Positions 50,141 to 61,168 of a stretch of 64,000 nucleotides of DNA are shown here, one piece after another (position 1 is the stretch's first letter; each line of letters begins with the position of its first letter). The stretch comes from Vicugna pacos (Eukaryota > Chordata > Mammalia > Artiodactyla > Camelidae). The stretch is from NCBI RefSeq assembly GCF_048564905.1, contig NC_132991.1, forward strand, positions 63,681,501 to 63,745,500, read 5' to 3'. The position numbers were made by a program, and so were the translations under genes. A model generated the notes under the pieces. That model was not told where the DNA came from and made no database searches. It saw only the letters and a list, made by a program, of their open reading frames with translations.

Positions 50141-53100
50141 CTGTTTAAATGAAGATAAATGCATTTTCCATACAAAAGCAGTACCACTGCACTTCTTAAA
50201 AGATAAATTTAAGTGACCAGTATTTCAATTTAGGACATTTGATCAACATCGAGATGCTTTTATTTTGAGTACAAGATTTAACTTCATCATCTGATTTAAA
50301 TAATGGACAATGGAATTTGGTTATTTCTCTCCAAGGAGAAAAATACAGTAAAAGTTAAATTCATCTAATTTGATTGCATTAAAGAATACTTATGCCATTG
50401 TTTTTCCTATAAAATTGTATTTCATACCACACTTTCTCATGTAGAACACCACAGTGTAATTTTTAATTTTCTATAAATCAACTGAGTATTTAACAATTTA
50501 TCTCAACTATAAAAAATGGCACATATAAATATAAGGCTAGCTCTAATTATTATATACACACACATATACACACACGAACACATGCACACACACAAATACC
50601 ACCATGCTAGCCCTTTGTGAAACACAAGGTAGACAAATTTGGTCGAATAATAAGTTGTTACAGATTCTATGACTCCATACTCTTGTCCACTGAGCAAAGA
50701 AACTGTATGCTACACATTGCATATTCCTGTTCAAATAATGTAAGTATGTGTAGTAAATTACAGAATCAAATCTATTCCTAGCTATACTAGACAACATTAA
50801 CATAAAAAGAATGCATAACTGAATCCTAAAAACTTTTTTTTACTTGTTTTCAAAGTTGGCCAGAGGAATATGCTCTCATAAACAACAGGAAAAAAACAGA
50901 CAGCATACTGTTAAAAATATTGTTCTCTTCAAAAATGTATGCTCTAAAGGAAAGATTAAATTACAATTTTGAGAGGCATGATACCCAAACACACAAAATA
51001 ATAAAATTTCAACGCTGAGCATCATTTAATTGTGCTGCTTTCTAGTCAATAAAATTGAGAAATATTTTCTCATACGAATTCACTATATAATTTCACTGCT
51101 GCCCATTAACAACACAATACAGCATTGTTGCGAATGTTACAATACGATGTGACCAACTATAAATTCATTAATACTTAAAGCAATGCAATGTAAAGGGTTC
51201 ATAGTGGCATGATTATTCTATCTCAAACTAAAAGAGCTTGTTTGTATACTTACATACAAGTTTGCTCTAAATGTAAGAAATTAAGCAATGAAATATACTC
51301 ACGATATTCAAGTACTGGGTTTTATGATCATTTTGGGATAGATTCATGATGGCTAATGATGATGCTGTACAAAGCAATATAACTGGGAATATTTTACTTA
51401 AAATTAATTTAGTTCAACTTAGCTGAACATGGTGTAATTAGCTAACATAAAATAAAGACAACGGACTATCTGACACATAATGAGTTTACCAGTCAATTTA
51501 ATTTTAAAGAAAGCAGGGAAACCATTTTATTTGATGTCAGGTGAATACAATAACAAAATGCAGTTGGTTAACCAAATTTTTCATTTTAAAAGCAGTAAGT
51601 TTTATAGGTGTACCGTTTTCACCTGCAGGATTTTTCTTTTTTAACTAATTTGAAGAAGGCTGGTAGGGACACAGTTGGGTTGAGCAATTGTCTATACGAT
51701 AAAGGACTTGGGGTAAACTTGGGCACAAATAATGGAAAGAAACAAGGCAGTAACTTTTCTTCCTGATTCGGAAAGGCCTTCTGGAGTGAGGAAGCATGAT
51801 CAAAGACTGGTATATAAGAAAAAGATTATTCAAGGCTAGAGGATATAAAAGTCAAGGTCAAAAGAAGGGGCCAAGATAGGGATGGAGCCCTGAAAAGGAG
51901 AAGTTGGTATAAAACTGCATGTTAAATAAGAAATACAGATATAACAGAAAATGAATTGCAATAAAAATAGTAGGCTATATTTGCATTTTCTAATAATCAG
52001 TGTTTTTATTTTGCCAATACAAACTGAAAGGAAGGAGCAAAGGAAAGAAAGAAGAAAGGAAGGAAGGGAAAAGTCAAGCTGTGTTATCTTAGAAGTCAAA
52101 TTATTTTCTCTAAAAGGCTTATTAACATAACAAAAAGCAAAAAAAAAGAGTGGTCCCCTCTGGTGTGTATTAATGGAAAACAAATTGTTTAAAACATTCC
52201 CCAATATCCACAATATAAATTTAATAACCAACTGAAAAAGGAAATCTTGAGATCTTTATTTTGTCTTAATTTCCACAGAATTTCACTAAAATGAGTAAGT
52301 AAAAAGTATCACAGGTAAAACACTACCACTCAAAGGAAAGATTAAGTTCAAAGATTACATTCAAAGTGTTTCTCATAAAAGCCAACTAATTGCGTTCACA
52401 TTGTTTTAAATTTTTTAATTCACTATAGAATTGCTTCCAATAAGCATCCTTAATAAATTTTACAAGGACATACTTATGGCCTTAGTTCAAAGTAATGACA
52501 GGAGAGGGATTCGCACAAAATATTATGTTGAGGTAGAAAAACAAAACAGATTTCTTCCCTCTCCACCCACCTAGACAAAGGCACAACTCCATCCTAAAGG
52601 GACCACAGCTGAGAACTTGCTTTTGTCCCTCATCTTCCTTTACCTCCACCTACTCATGCAAACTTTTCACAGACCCTTTCCCTTGATTTTGGCCCTTTGT
52701 GTACCGCTTCTTATTCTGTAGTTCTTTAACTGCTTTGGTGCCTAGAATCAATTCCTGGGATTGATTATTTCTTGAGAACATCAAAAGTTGTTTCTCAAAA
52801 TACTCTGAATTGAAATGTTTATATGCTGTCCAGCATTTAATGATCTAACCTTCTACAGCTGATTCAGCTGACTGGCTGAAGCATTTGAGAGACTGTTAGT
52901 TCCTTCCTTATGTGTATGTATATATATACATACACACTCAAAGATCGTTACATTTTATAATTCTCTAGTTTATATACATATAAATATTTATATAATCATA
53001 CAGAGAGACTTTATATGGAAAAAAGAAGATAGGTATACAAGGTATATACATTAGGACATTTACATAACTGATACATAAAAGCTTGTCTTTCAGGCACTGG

Positions 53101-53199
53101 AACATCACCTCTGGGTCCCTCGCATATGTGTGTCATATCTCACAATAGCTGTTCATTTGAATGCTACTTCTTAGTTATTCCCCGTTATAAAAGAAAATA
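50141..53199. other. Putative intron 1, left part: AT-rich, no recognised repeat
   Basis: This stretch is between the candidate exon 2 and the first L2 fragment. It contains a CA/TA-rich patch (about 50,555-50,600), an AG-rich patch (52,025-52,072), and a perfect 26-bp palindrome (52,911-52,936, listed separately). The block around 51,090-51,180 keeps several CpGs in otherwise AT-rich DNA and could be a conserved element. I see no coding frame that I can support. Confidence 0.5.
52911..52936. repeat. Perfect 26-bp palindrome
   Basis: tgtgtatgtatat is followed immediately by its exact reverse complement, centre between 52,923 and 52,924. Alternating purine-pyrimidine throughout, so cruciform or Z-DNA prone. 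It probably arose in a TA/CA simple repeat. Confidence 0.95.
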
Positions 53200-53340
53200 A
53201 ATCCCTCCAACTCTATTTGTAAATTTCTTAAACCCAGGAGCCATGCCCATCGTACTTTTTGTCTCTTTTGACATAGTCCCCAGTATGATATTCTGCATCT
53301 AGTAGAAACCTAGTAGATCTAAATAAAGCAAACAAGTAAA
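53200..53340 (+). mobile_element. L2 LINE 3'-end fragment
   Basis: 'ttcttaaacccaggagccatg', 'gtctcttttgacatagtcccc', 'agtagaaacctagtagatc' follow the L2 terminal region ('gagggcagggactgtg', 'catagtaggcgctcaataaat'). Confidence 0.6.
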
Positions 53341-56300
53341 TCGGAATGAATGCTCTCCTAAACAAAAGTAAAGGCTAAATTTGTATTGAGAGTTAGTATT
53401 AAAGCCAAAATGCCTAAAGAAGACTAACATTCAAATATAAGATTAGAAAGAATGGTGTGAAGGGAGGGGAAAAATTGGTGAAATGATCAAAATACTACCC
53501 GCACATAAGGTCTAGATTGAGTAGATCAAGGCACTGGTGACAAGAAAGGCATAGGGAGAATTAAAGGAGAAGAACTAACGTATCTGAGGGAATCAGACAA
53601 GATTCAAAGAGCTTAAAAGTATTTTTTAACTGATATATCAGAGACAAAAGAGTTTACAACTGTTTTAGAACTTTATCTTTGGATGACACTTACTAATGCA
53701 TTACTAACAACTTACCTAAATGCCTACTTTTTGCATTAAGGAATATGGTATCGACCTAGAGATGGTGTTATCATCCACTGTAACGTTATTTCAAATTCTT
53801 TATCTTAATCCGTTAAAAGGAAATTAAACATTGAAAGGAATTCATTAATCAAAGTGATCAACTTGAATGCTAAAATCCCCAATTGGCTTCATATGATCAG
53901 TCTCACAGGGGACATCAATGGCTATTTTAAGGATCCACATGTTGTCACGTGTACATCTAAGCAAATGCTGTAATTATTTTATTTTAAAGTCCAACAGTGC
54001 AACTACATTTCTCAGAGGCATAGCAGTCCAGTCTGTTATCTAGTTGCTAGTAAAATTCAACCCCCAAAAATGTGTCATAAGAAAATACGCAAAAATACAC
54101 CAATAAGCATTTTTCTTCCTTCTCCCTTCTGATGTTTAGAAAATTTGCAAATTGATTTAAGCCAAAAGTGGTAAAGGAATGAAATTATTCCTTCGGGTTT
54201 AGAGGATGCTGTGCCAAGTTTCATTGCTGGTTGCATATTTTTGACCAAGTTCAAGATCCCTGAAAACAAATACATAAAAGAGAAAATACCCCTTTAACCT
54301 CATCAGAGCAACATTAGTAAAGGCTGCTATGGGAAGAGAAGGCCTTCTGCCTTGAGATGGGTGTGCTCCTGGTGCTTGGTTTCCACTGAAAGGATGCCTG
54401 CTCTGTCAATGAATCTCAAGTAGCTACTATGATGAGGTAATGGCTGTGCCAGTTTCACTGGGTCATGCTCTCTCAGCACATTCTTTCTCCTTCTCCTCCC
54501 TGAGAAGGTGCTGTAAACAAGTCATCCTGGGAGAGTTGCTACAGAGAAATAATAAATCCTAAATTCGAAATTCCTGAGAACACTGGCTCTGCTTTTGATA
54601 GTCTAGACAAAACTGGAAGCCTAAAGCAGCATAGACAGAGTCACGAGTCACAAAGAAACAGCTTATTGAGGGATGGCGGGGCAGATAAAAGAGGAGAGAA
54701 ACAAAGAAAATGAAAATGAATGTGTTCATTCAAAATATTATATTTTTAAAAAAAGAAAGTTCAATTTTTAAATTGCTTATATCTCCAATTAAGCAATTTT
54801 CTACTTATGGGTAAAATAAAAATAAAAAACTTTTAGAAATTAAATTATAGCATATTGTGAAATACTAAAAATTAAATTTAAATACACCACAGACAAACAG
54901 CATGTACCACTTATCCTAAAAGCACAATAGCTCTGATAATATGCAAATTGTGAATCCAGATGTAAATCTGTGATAATAATATAAAATTACCAGGAAATCA
55001 ATGTTAAAATACACACACAAATATAATACTCTTTATTTAAAGTCTTTATGCTTTTCACCTTTTCTTGCGGGGGAAATGCTTTTGTGGATGAAGAGGGAGT
55101 GACTGAAGCACCTATGATTGTTTGCAAATTCATAAAGATTTCTACCAAAATACATACATAGACACCAATTGTCCAGTTAAATGGATGTTTTGTGTCACAT
55201 TCAGGTCAAAGACTATAATCTTCCTCTTGGGCATTCTAAAGAGCTTTTATTTATTTAATGTATTTTCATTGCCTAAAAAAATTAAAATTGCCCACAATGA
55301 AATGACAGAGTTACAGAGCTATGTTTTATACTGGGCTGGTACCTGCAGCTTCAGCATGGGATATTTTGCATAATGTGCTTCACATAAAAGGCTTTGTTCT
55401 CCATCGCCTCACTGCGGCTGCAAACCTCAATTTCAGTTTGCAGTCATTTCCTCTTCCAGACGAATCATTTTAAAATAAATAATATTTTTAACATTTAAGT
55501 TAGCACCTTACCAATATTCATCAATCCCTCTGCCTCATATTCAAAATTATACCCCAAAACATATATTTGTTTATTCACACCATAATCCCCAAACCTTCAA
55601 AGATAAACATTTGAAGATTCATCTTTTAAGTATTCATTCCCTATTGCAATATTAGGTATATAGCGTATTATATATGCATGTTTATGCATGTGTGGTGTAT
55701 ACCACCACACGTGTGTGCATGCTTGTGTGTGTGTGTGTGCACATTTAAACAAAAATCTTTCACACTGAGTCAGTTTAAAGGGTCTATGTCCTGGAAGCAT
55801 TTTGCTAAGTGCTTACAGCTGATAGCACACAGCAACTGTTAGGAACAGGCTTGTTGCTAATGCAAGCTTTTTTATTTTCTGACAAAATCCCGAAACCCTG
55901 ATGCCAGGCAGTATAACATCAATTTTCAGTTTGCAAGGATGTTTTTTTTCTGACCTGGTCTGTTTTACTACCCCCACCCCCCTACAAAAACCCAAACATA
56001 CACATCCCCACTCCTGGCTCCTCTCACACACTCTTTCTTTAAATTCCCATCCTTAGACAAAAGAGGAGGTTGGGGAAGAAAGGCAGCTGGCACTGCAGCC
56101 TCCAAAACGCCTTTTAAGAAAAAAAAAAGAAAAGAGAAGAGTAAATGGACTGTAGATGCTGCTTTCCACCCCTATCGTTTAAAAAGAATGACTATGTGGA
56201 CGTCCAAGCTCATCCAGACTCATTTTTTTCGCGTCCCGCCCTCCAACAAGACCAGATATTAATTTTTCATTTTTCTAAAATTATAAATATTCATCAATCT

Positions 56301-56800
56301 TGCTCTTCCAGCTGTTTCTGGGAGAATTATAGGGAAAATGATTACAAACTGACAAAGCTTCCCTGACTTACTCATTCGTCAGTGTGTAGTTCTCTACAGT
56401 TAGATGGACCAAAAAGAAAAAAAAATCCTCTACCTCGAAATCCCTTTTTCCCCATTATTTTTGTATAATTCACTCCCTGTCTTTTTAAAGCTCAGGTAAT
56501 ATTAGCTCTCAAGACAGGTAACCCAACCCGACTGGGCGTTTCAAAGTGGTACCTACCAAGGTCACACACTCGTCTACAAATATAGAGGCCAGGTAGCTGC
56601 CCTGATCCCCTGCTCTATGGTAGTGACACCCAGAGAGGCCGGGCCTGAGGCTTCCGCCAGGTGAGAGGCTGGACAAGTCGGTCAACCTGCGCCTGCTTCC
56701 AAGGCCAGAGGACGAGACAGCCCCTTCCCATTCCCGCTCCTTTCCTGGGCTCCTTCTATGCCGTGGGCGAGGCAGGAGGAGAAGCACCCTCTGTGGAACC
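53341..56800. other. Putative intron 1, right part: no gene recognised
   Basis: Mostly unique-looking AT-rich sequence leading up to the CpG island. It contains a GT microsatellite (55,723-55,740) and a small 8-bp-arm hairpin around 55,690-55,710. Minus-strand acceptor-like sites occur near 54,265 and 54,545 (tttgttttcag and ttctctgtag), but the sequences after them lack a good donor and quickly meet stops, so I do not call exons there. Confidence 0.5.
55723..55740. repeat. (GT)n microsatellite, short
   Basis: Nine GT units preceded by degenerate GT/CATG sequence. Confidence 0.9.
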
Positions 56801-57420
56801 AGAAGTCGGGAAGGCTCTCTTACCTGGACGCAGAACTGGATGCACCCGCGGTCAGTCGCCGCTGCCACCGCTCAGGGATCTGAGGACCTAATGTCCTCCG
56901 GAGAAGCAGCAGAGGGGGAGACGGGACAGGGGAAGAAGGAGAAAAATAAGGAGAAAGAAAATAAAAAAAAAAGCGGAAGGGGAAAAAAGAAAAAGAGGAG
57001 GAAGAGGAGGATGCTGCTGCTGTCCTCGCGGCCGCCAAGAGCCCGCGCAGCCGGAGCGCCCGGCCCAGTCTGAGCGCCGCCCCGGCCACCGGCTCCCCGT
57101 GCGGCCGCCCCGCCCCCAGCAGGCCCCGCCTCCTGCCCCCCCCCGCAGGCCCCGCCCAAATCCGCGACCCGAACCGCGGGCACAGCCGCACCGTCAGGGA
57201 GGGGGAGCGCGGCCGCCCCGCCGCCCCGCCTCCCGCCGCAGCCCGCCAGCCTCCCGGCGGGGACCGCGAGGGTGGCAGCCTCAGCGCGCCGACCAAGCGC
57301 AGGCCCCAGGCGGGCCTGCGGCTGCGGGTCCTTGTCCAGAGAATCCCCCTCCACAACCGCCACCAGCAACAAAGTGAGACCAGCGCCCTCGAGACAGAGG
57401 GACCCGGCGCACCTTCTTTT
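56800..57420. promoter_or_regulatory. CpG-island promoter
   Basis: This is the only long CpG-dense, GC-rich block in an otherwise AT-rich window. It contains repeated CpGs, several GC boxes of the CCCCGCCC / CCCGCCCCC type (about 57,100-57,160), NotI-like GCGGCCGC strings, and a CRE-like TGACGTCC at about 57,423 on its right edge. No TATA box is evident, as expected for a dispersed CpG-island promoter. On the minus strand a perfect CAG|GTAAGA splice donor lies just inside its left edge, which points to minus-strand transcription toward lower coordinates. Bidirectional activity is possible: a plus-strand CCAG|gtgaga occurs near 56,659, but I found no plausible plus-strand exon downstream, only repeats. 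The exact transcription start cannot be seen from sequence. Confidence 0.85.
56824..57070 (-). other. Probable non-coding first exon (5' UTR) of an unnamed minus-strand gene
   Basis: The left boundary is a consensus donor: exon ends ..GCGTCCAG at 56,824 and the intron begins gtaaga (56,823-56,818). The right boundary (start site) is a guess placed next to the GC boxes. No ATG occurs on the minus strand through this segment, so it would be an upstream-AUG-free leader. In the frame that joins exon 2, a TGA lies at 56,874-56,872, followed by 16 open codons to the donor, so reading cannot begin here in that frame. The leader includes an almost pure pyrimidine tract (minus strand, about 57,015-56,930) followed by a GCGGCGAC-rich stretch. 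Several open frames cross the segment on both strands, but they are compositional artefacts of the GC-rich and purine-rich sequence. Confidence is good for the donor and moderate for the exon. Confidence 0.6.
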
Positions 57421-57679
57421 CTGACGTCCTTGAGGAACTCAAGGGGAGTGTCAGCTTTAGTCTCTCAGGGAGGAGTCTCCCATAGACGCCCCCCTCTCCC
57501 TGCTGGTTGCCCCTCAGGGGAGGAGGCTCACTGGCCTTGCCTCCTCCACAAACCTAAGGACAGTTGCATCCAGAAAAGAGGAAAATTTGGGAGACCATGA
57601 GGACAGAGAACAACTTCAGTCGGTACTGAAGGAACAATGGTTGAAGGTTTAGAGAATTCTAGACTGAACTCTGTCACTA
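57421..57679. other. Island shoulder and unique sequence
   Basis: Transition from the CpG island to AT-rich DNA. I see no exon-like signal on the plus strand. Confidence 0.4.
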
Positions 57680-57840
57680 ATTTGATTCATTCATTCATTC
57701 AACAAATGTTTCTTGAAACCTGCTGTGTGTCAGGCGCCATTCTAGGCAGTGTGGAAACAACAGTGAATAAAACAGAACCTTCAGCCCTTCTGCCTTAAAA
57801 GAAAATCCCTGCCTTCATGGACGTTACATTCTGGATATCT
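57680..57840 (-). mobile_element. L2 LINE 3'-end fragment
   Basis: Clear antisense L2 tail: 'ttcattcattcattcaac', 'tgtgtgtcaggcgccattc', 'caacagtgaataaaacag', 'ccctgccttcatggacgttac'. Confidence 0.85.
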
Positions 57841-57864
57841 GAGTGATGCAGACTCAGTTCATTT

Positions 57865-57975
57865 AATCTAAATCTCAGTGTATGAATGTGTCAAATGAGG
57901 ATTTAAAAATGTCAGTCCTAGCCTCTGGCATGTTTAATATGAGGATATAATTAGATAATGAATAAGAAAATTCTG
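57865..57975 (+). mobile_element. MIR-like SINE fragment
   Basis: 'aaatgaggatttaaaaatgtc', 'agtcctagcctctggcatg', 'gaggatataattagataatg' follow the MIR 3' half in diverged form. Confidence 0.4.
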
Positions 57976-58282
57976 AAGAACATGAAGAATAATACAAGAA
58001 CAATGAATTAGCACAGAAAATATTGACCTTGAAATGTCATCATTTAAAAGAATCACCACTTAAATACTTCTGAAAGAGATATGACCAACTGAGAAAACAG
58101 ATGATTTCTTTACAATGGAATCTTCTTAAGAGAATAGCACTTCATCATAAGTACAACAGGTAAGACACAACTTAGAATTGTTTCAAGATTCTATATGGAG
58201 TACTAACAGTGTTTTTAAGGTTAGTCAGGATAGTGAGGTGTGGTCTGTGCAGTATCAACAGTAATTATAATTTGATTTTGTC

Positions 58283-58430
58283 ACTTAAATTATCCATAGA
58301 GTCCAATTCCCTCAATTTTCAGATGGAAAAGGAGATCGAATGATGGGAGGCTGTAAAAATTAGAAGCCCTAATACAGCAAAATCTGAAATCCTGGTCTCT
58401 AAAATCACACCCCATGCTTTGTGTATCGTT
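58283..58430 (-). mobile_element. MIR-like SINE fragment
   Basis: Reverse MIR features: 'agagtccaattccctcaattttcagatgg', 'gaaatcctggtctctaaaatc', 'caccccatgctttgtg'. Moderately preserved. Confidence 0.5.
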
Positions 58431-58601
58431 TCCTTCTGTCCAGCTTCATCCCATGTCCCAGCAAAACTTGTGGTGAGGTTGGAAGTATCAGCGCGTACCA
58501 AGTAGCAGGGAGGTTGAGGACTTAGGATTCCTCCTCAGAAGGTGGCTTTGATTGAGAAGAAGGGAGTCTTAGGGCACTATGAAATGATACATAGGATATG
58601 G

Positions 58602-58733
58602 ATGAGGGGGAAGGGTATAGCTCAGTGGTAGATTAGCATGCATGACGTCCTAGGTTCTATCCCCAGCACCTCCATTAAAAATAAGTAAGTAACTAAATAA
58701 ACCTAATTACCTCTCTCCAAAACAAAAAGATAA
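58602..58733 (+). mobile_element. Camelid tRNA-derived SINE with 15-bp target-site duplication
   Basis: Head GGGTATAGCTCAGTGGTAG with A box TAGCTCAGTGG (58,618-58,628) and B box GGTTCTATCCC (58,653-58,663). The tail CCATTAAAAATAAGTAAGTAA and the AACCTAATTACC block are typical of the family. It is flanked by perfect 15-bp repeats atacataggatatgg (58,587-58,601 and 58,734-58,748). Compared with the usual head, several bases are missing between the boxes (GATTAGCATGCATGACG instead of the longer GAGTGCATGCTTAGCATGC form). Confidence 0.93.
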
Positions 58734-59509
58734 ATACATAGGATATGGTTGGTTCCTAGAAATAAGAATCCTGCTAGAGTGTTCACCTATTGAAGGACAT
58801 ATTAATTGCTTCTAATTTGAGGCAGTTATGAATAAAGCTGCTGTAAACATTGAAGATTAGGTTTTTGTGTATTTTGTGTATTTTCAACTCATTTAGGTAA
58901 ATACCTAGGAGCTTGATTGATGGGTTGGATAGCAGACTATGTATAACTATGTAAGATGGTGCCAAACTATCTTCCAAAGTGGTTATACCTTTCACCAGCA
59001 ATAAATGAAAATCCTGTTGCTCTACAACCTCAACATCATTTGGTGTTAGTGTTCTGGATTTTGACCTTGCTAATAGGTGGATATTTGTACCTCATTGCTG
59101 TTTTAATTTGCAGTTCCCTCATAAGATACGATTTTGAACATCTTTTCATATGCTTATTTGCCATCTGTGTATCTTCTTTGATGAAATGTCTATTTAGATC
59201 TTTGGCCCATTTTTTTTAGGCTGAGTTGTTTATTTACTTATTGTCAAGATTTAAGTGTTCTTTATATATTTTGGATACAGTTCTTTATCAGATATGTGTT
59301 TTGGAAACATTTTCTCCCAGCTTGCGCCTTATCTTTTTATTCTTTTAATAGGGTTTTTTTAATTTTAATGAAGTCTAACTTATCAATTTTTCTTTCATGA
59401 ATTATGCTTTTGTTATTGTATTTAAAAACTCTTTGTCAAACCCAAGATTACTAGGATTTTCTCCTACATTATCTTTTAAGATTTAATAGTTTTGTTTTAC
59501 ATTTGGTTC

Positions 59510-59863
59510 TTAGTCCATTCAGACTGCTCAAATAAAAATACTATAAACTGGGTTGCTTATAAACAACACTTATTTCTCAGATCAGGAGGCTAGAAAATCT
59601 TAAGGGCATGATACCAGCAGATTCAGTGTCTGGTGAGGGCCCACTTCTTCATAAACAGCACCTTCTTATTGTGTCTTCACGTGGTGAAAGGGGCATGGGA
59701 GCTTTCCAGGGCCTCTTTTATAAAACACCAATCCCACTCATGAGGTTTCCCCCTTCGTGACCTAAGCACCTCCTAAAACCCCACCTCCCAAAATCATCAC
59801 ATGGGGCATTAGGTTTCAACATATGAATTCTGATGGGGACACAGATAATTCAGCTTATAGCAG
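59510..59863 (-). mobile_element. MLT1 (ERVL-MaLR) solo LTR fossil inside L1M
   Basis: The reverse complement of this block follows the MLT1 consensus: 'cttcgtgacctaagcacctcc', 'cccacctcccaaaatcatcac' and 'ggtttcaacatatgaattctg' in plus orientation are its diagnostic phrases. The surrounding L1 text is continuous across it (..acatttggttct | gtctgtgatttgttttgagttaatt..), with a short duplication around ggtct, as expected for an LTR element. It is an ancient mammalian fossil with no internal retroviral region left. Confidence 0.9.
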
Positions 59864-60940
59864 GGTCTGTGATTTGTTTTGAGTTAATTATTGTGAAGGG
59901 TGCCAGGTCTGTGCCTAGATTTATTTTTTGCATGTGGATTTCCATAGTTTTCCACCATTTGTTGAAAAGATTATCTTTTCTCCATTTGATTGCCTTTCCT
60001 TCTTCATCAAAGATCAATTAAAAATATGTGTGTGAGTCTATTTTGAGCTGTTTACTTTCCCATTGGTCTATTTGTCGTTCTTTTGGCAATACGCTGTCTT
60101 TATTACTGTAGCTTTATAGTAAGTCTTGATGTGAGTTAGTGTCAGTCCTCCAACTTTGTTCTTCTTAAAACCTGTGTTGGCTATTCTGGGTCTCTTTCCT
60201 TTTCATATAAACTTTAGGATAACTTTATTTGTATCGACAAAGTAACTTACTACAAACTCGACTGAGATTGCGTTGAGTCTATGGATCAAGTTGGTAAAAA
60301 GTATCTTGACAATACTGAATCTTCCCATTCATTTATTTATATTTTCTTTGATTTCCTTCATGAGATTTTTTTTTTAAGTTTTCTCATACAGGTCTTACAC
60401 AAAGTTTGTTAGATTTATACCAAAGTATTTCATTTTTTGTTGCTAATGTAAATGGTATTATGTTTTTAATTTCAATTGCTTATTGCTGTGTATAGGAAAG
60501 ATACTGACTTGTATATTAACCATGTATCCTGCAACCTAGTTACAGTCTCTTATTAGTTCCAGGCAGTTTTTTTTTAGTACATCCTTTGGAATTTTCTACG
60601 TGTATAAACATGTCACCTGTAAATAAAAAAATTTATTTCCACTTTTCCAATCTGTATACTTTTTATTTGCTTTTATTGTCTTATTTGCATTTGCATGGCT
60701 TTCCAGTATGATGTTGAACAGGAGAGGTGAGAGGGACACTCTTACCTTGTTCCCAATCTCAGGGGGAAAGCATCTAGTTTCTCACTATTAAATATGATGT
60801 TAGCTATAGATTGTAGATGTTCATTATGAAGTTGAGGAAGTTCCCCTCTATTCTTAGTTTTCTGAGAGTTTTAATTGTGAATGAGGATTTGATTTTATCA
60901 AATGATTTTCCTGCAACTATTGATAAGATATATGACCTTT

Positions 60941-61168
60941 TTTTAAACTTTACCTATTTATGTATTTATTTTATAATATCATATTTTTTAAATTGAATTA
61001 TGGTTAATGTACAATATTATATGTTACAGGTATACAATATGGTGATTCATAATTTTTAAAGGTTATACTCCATTTATAGTAATTATAAAATATTATCTGT
61101 ATTTCCCAAATTATACAATACATCCTTGTATCTTATTTTATACCTGATAGTTTATACCTCTTGGACTT
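60941..61168 (-). mobile_element. Artiodactyl-type L1 3' UTR fragment nested in older L1M
   Basis: The text 'attgaattatggttaatgtac', 'ggtatacaatatggtgattc' and 'catccttgtatcttattttatacc' corresponds to the antisense of the 3' UTR typical of artiodactyl L1s. It interrupts the host L1M between 'gatatatgacctttttt' and 'tcttttttatcctcttgatg', which are adjacent in the L1 consensus. It is a short, 5'-truncated insert of about 230 bp. No clean target duplication is visible, because both edges are T-rich. Confidence 0.65.

Noticed and set aside
54075-54275. Possible minus-strand exon after the acceptor-like tttgttttcag near 54,265
   Set aside because: The longest open frame has no usable donor, and the alternative frames meet stops within about 20 codons.
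54420-54545. Possible minus-strand exon after ttctctgtag near 54,545
   Set aside because: Frames close within 25 codons and only a poor donor (CCA|gtgaaa) is available.
56820-57377. Long overlapping open frames on both strands across the CpG island (up to 178 codons)
   Set aside because: All are low-complexity Ala/Gly/Pro/Arg, Ser/Phe or Lys/Glu runs forced by GC-rich and purine/pyrimidine tracts. Some start at non-ATG codons, and they conflict with the splice donor at 56,824.
58611-58670. tRNA-like A and B boxes
   Set aside because: They belong to the camelid SINE. Flanking duplications, a SINE tail and an incomplete cloverleaf exclude a real tRNA gene; the same applies to the copies at 16.3 and 36.2 kb.
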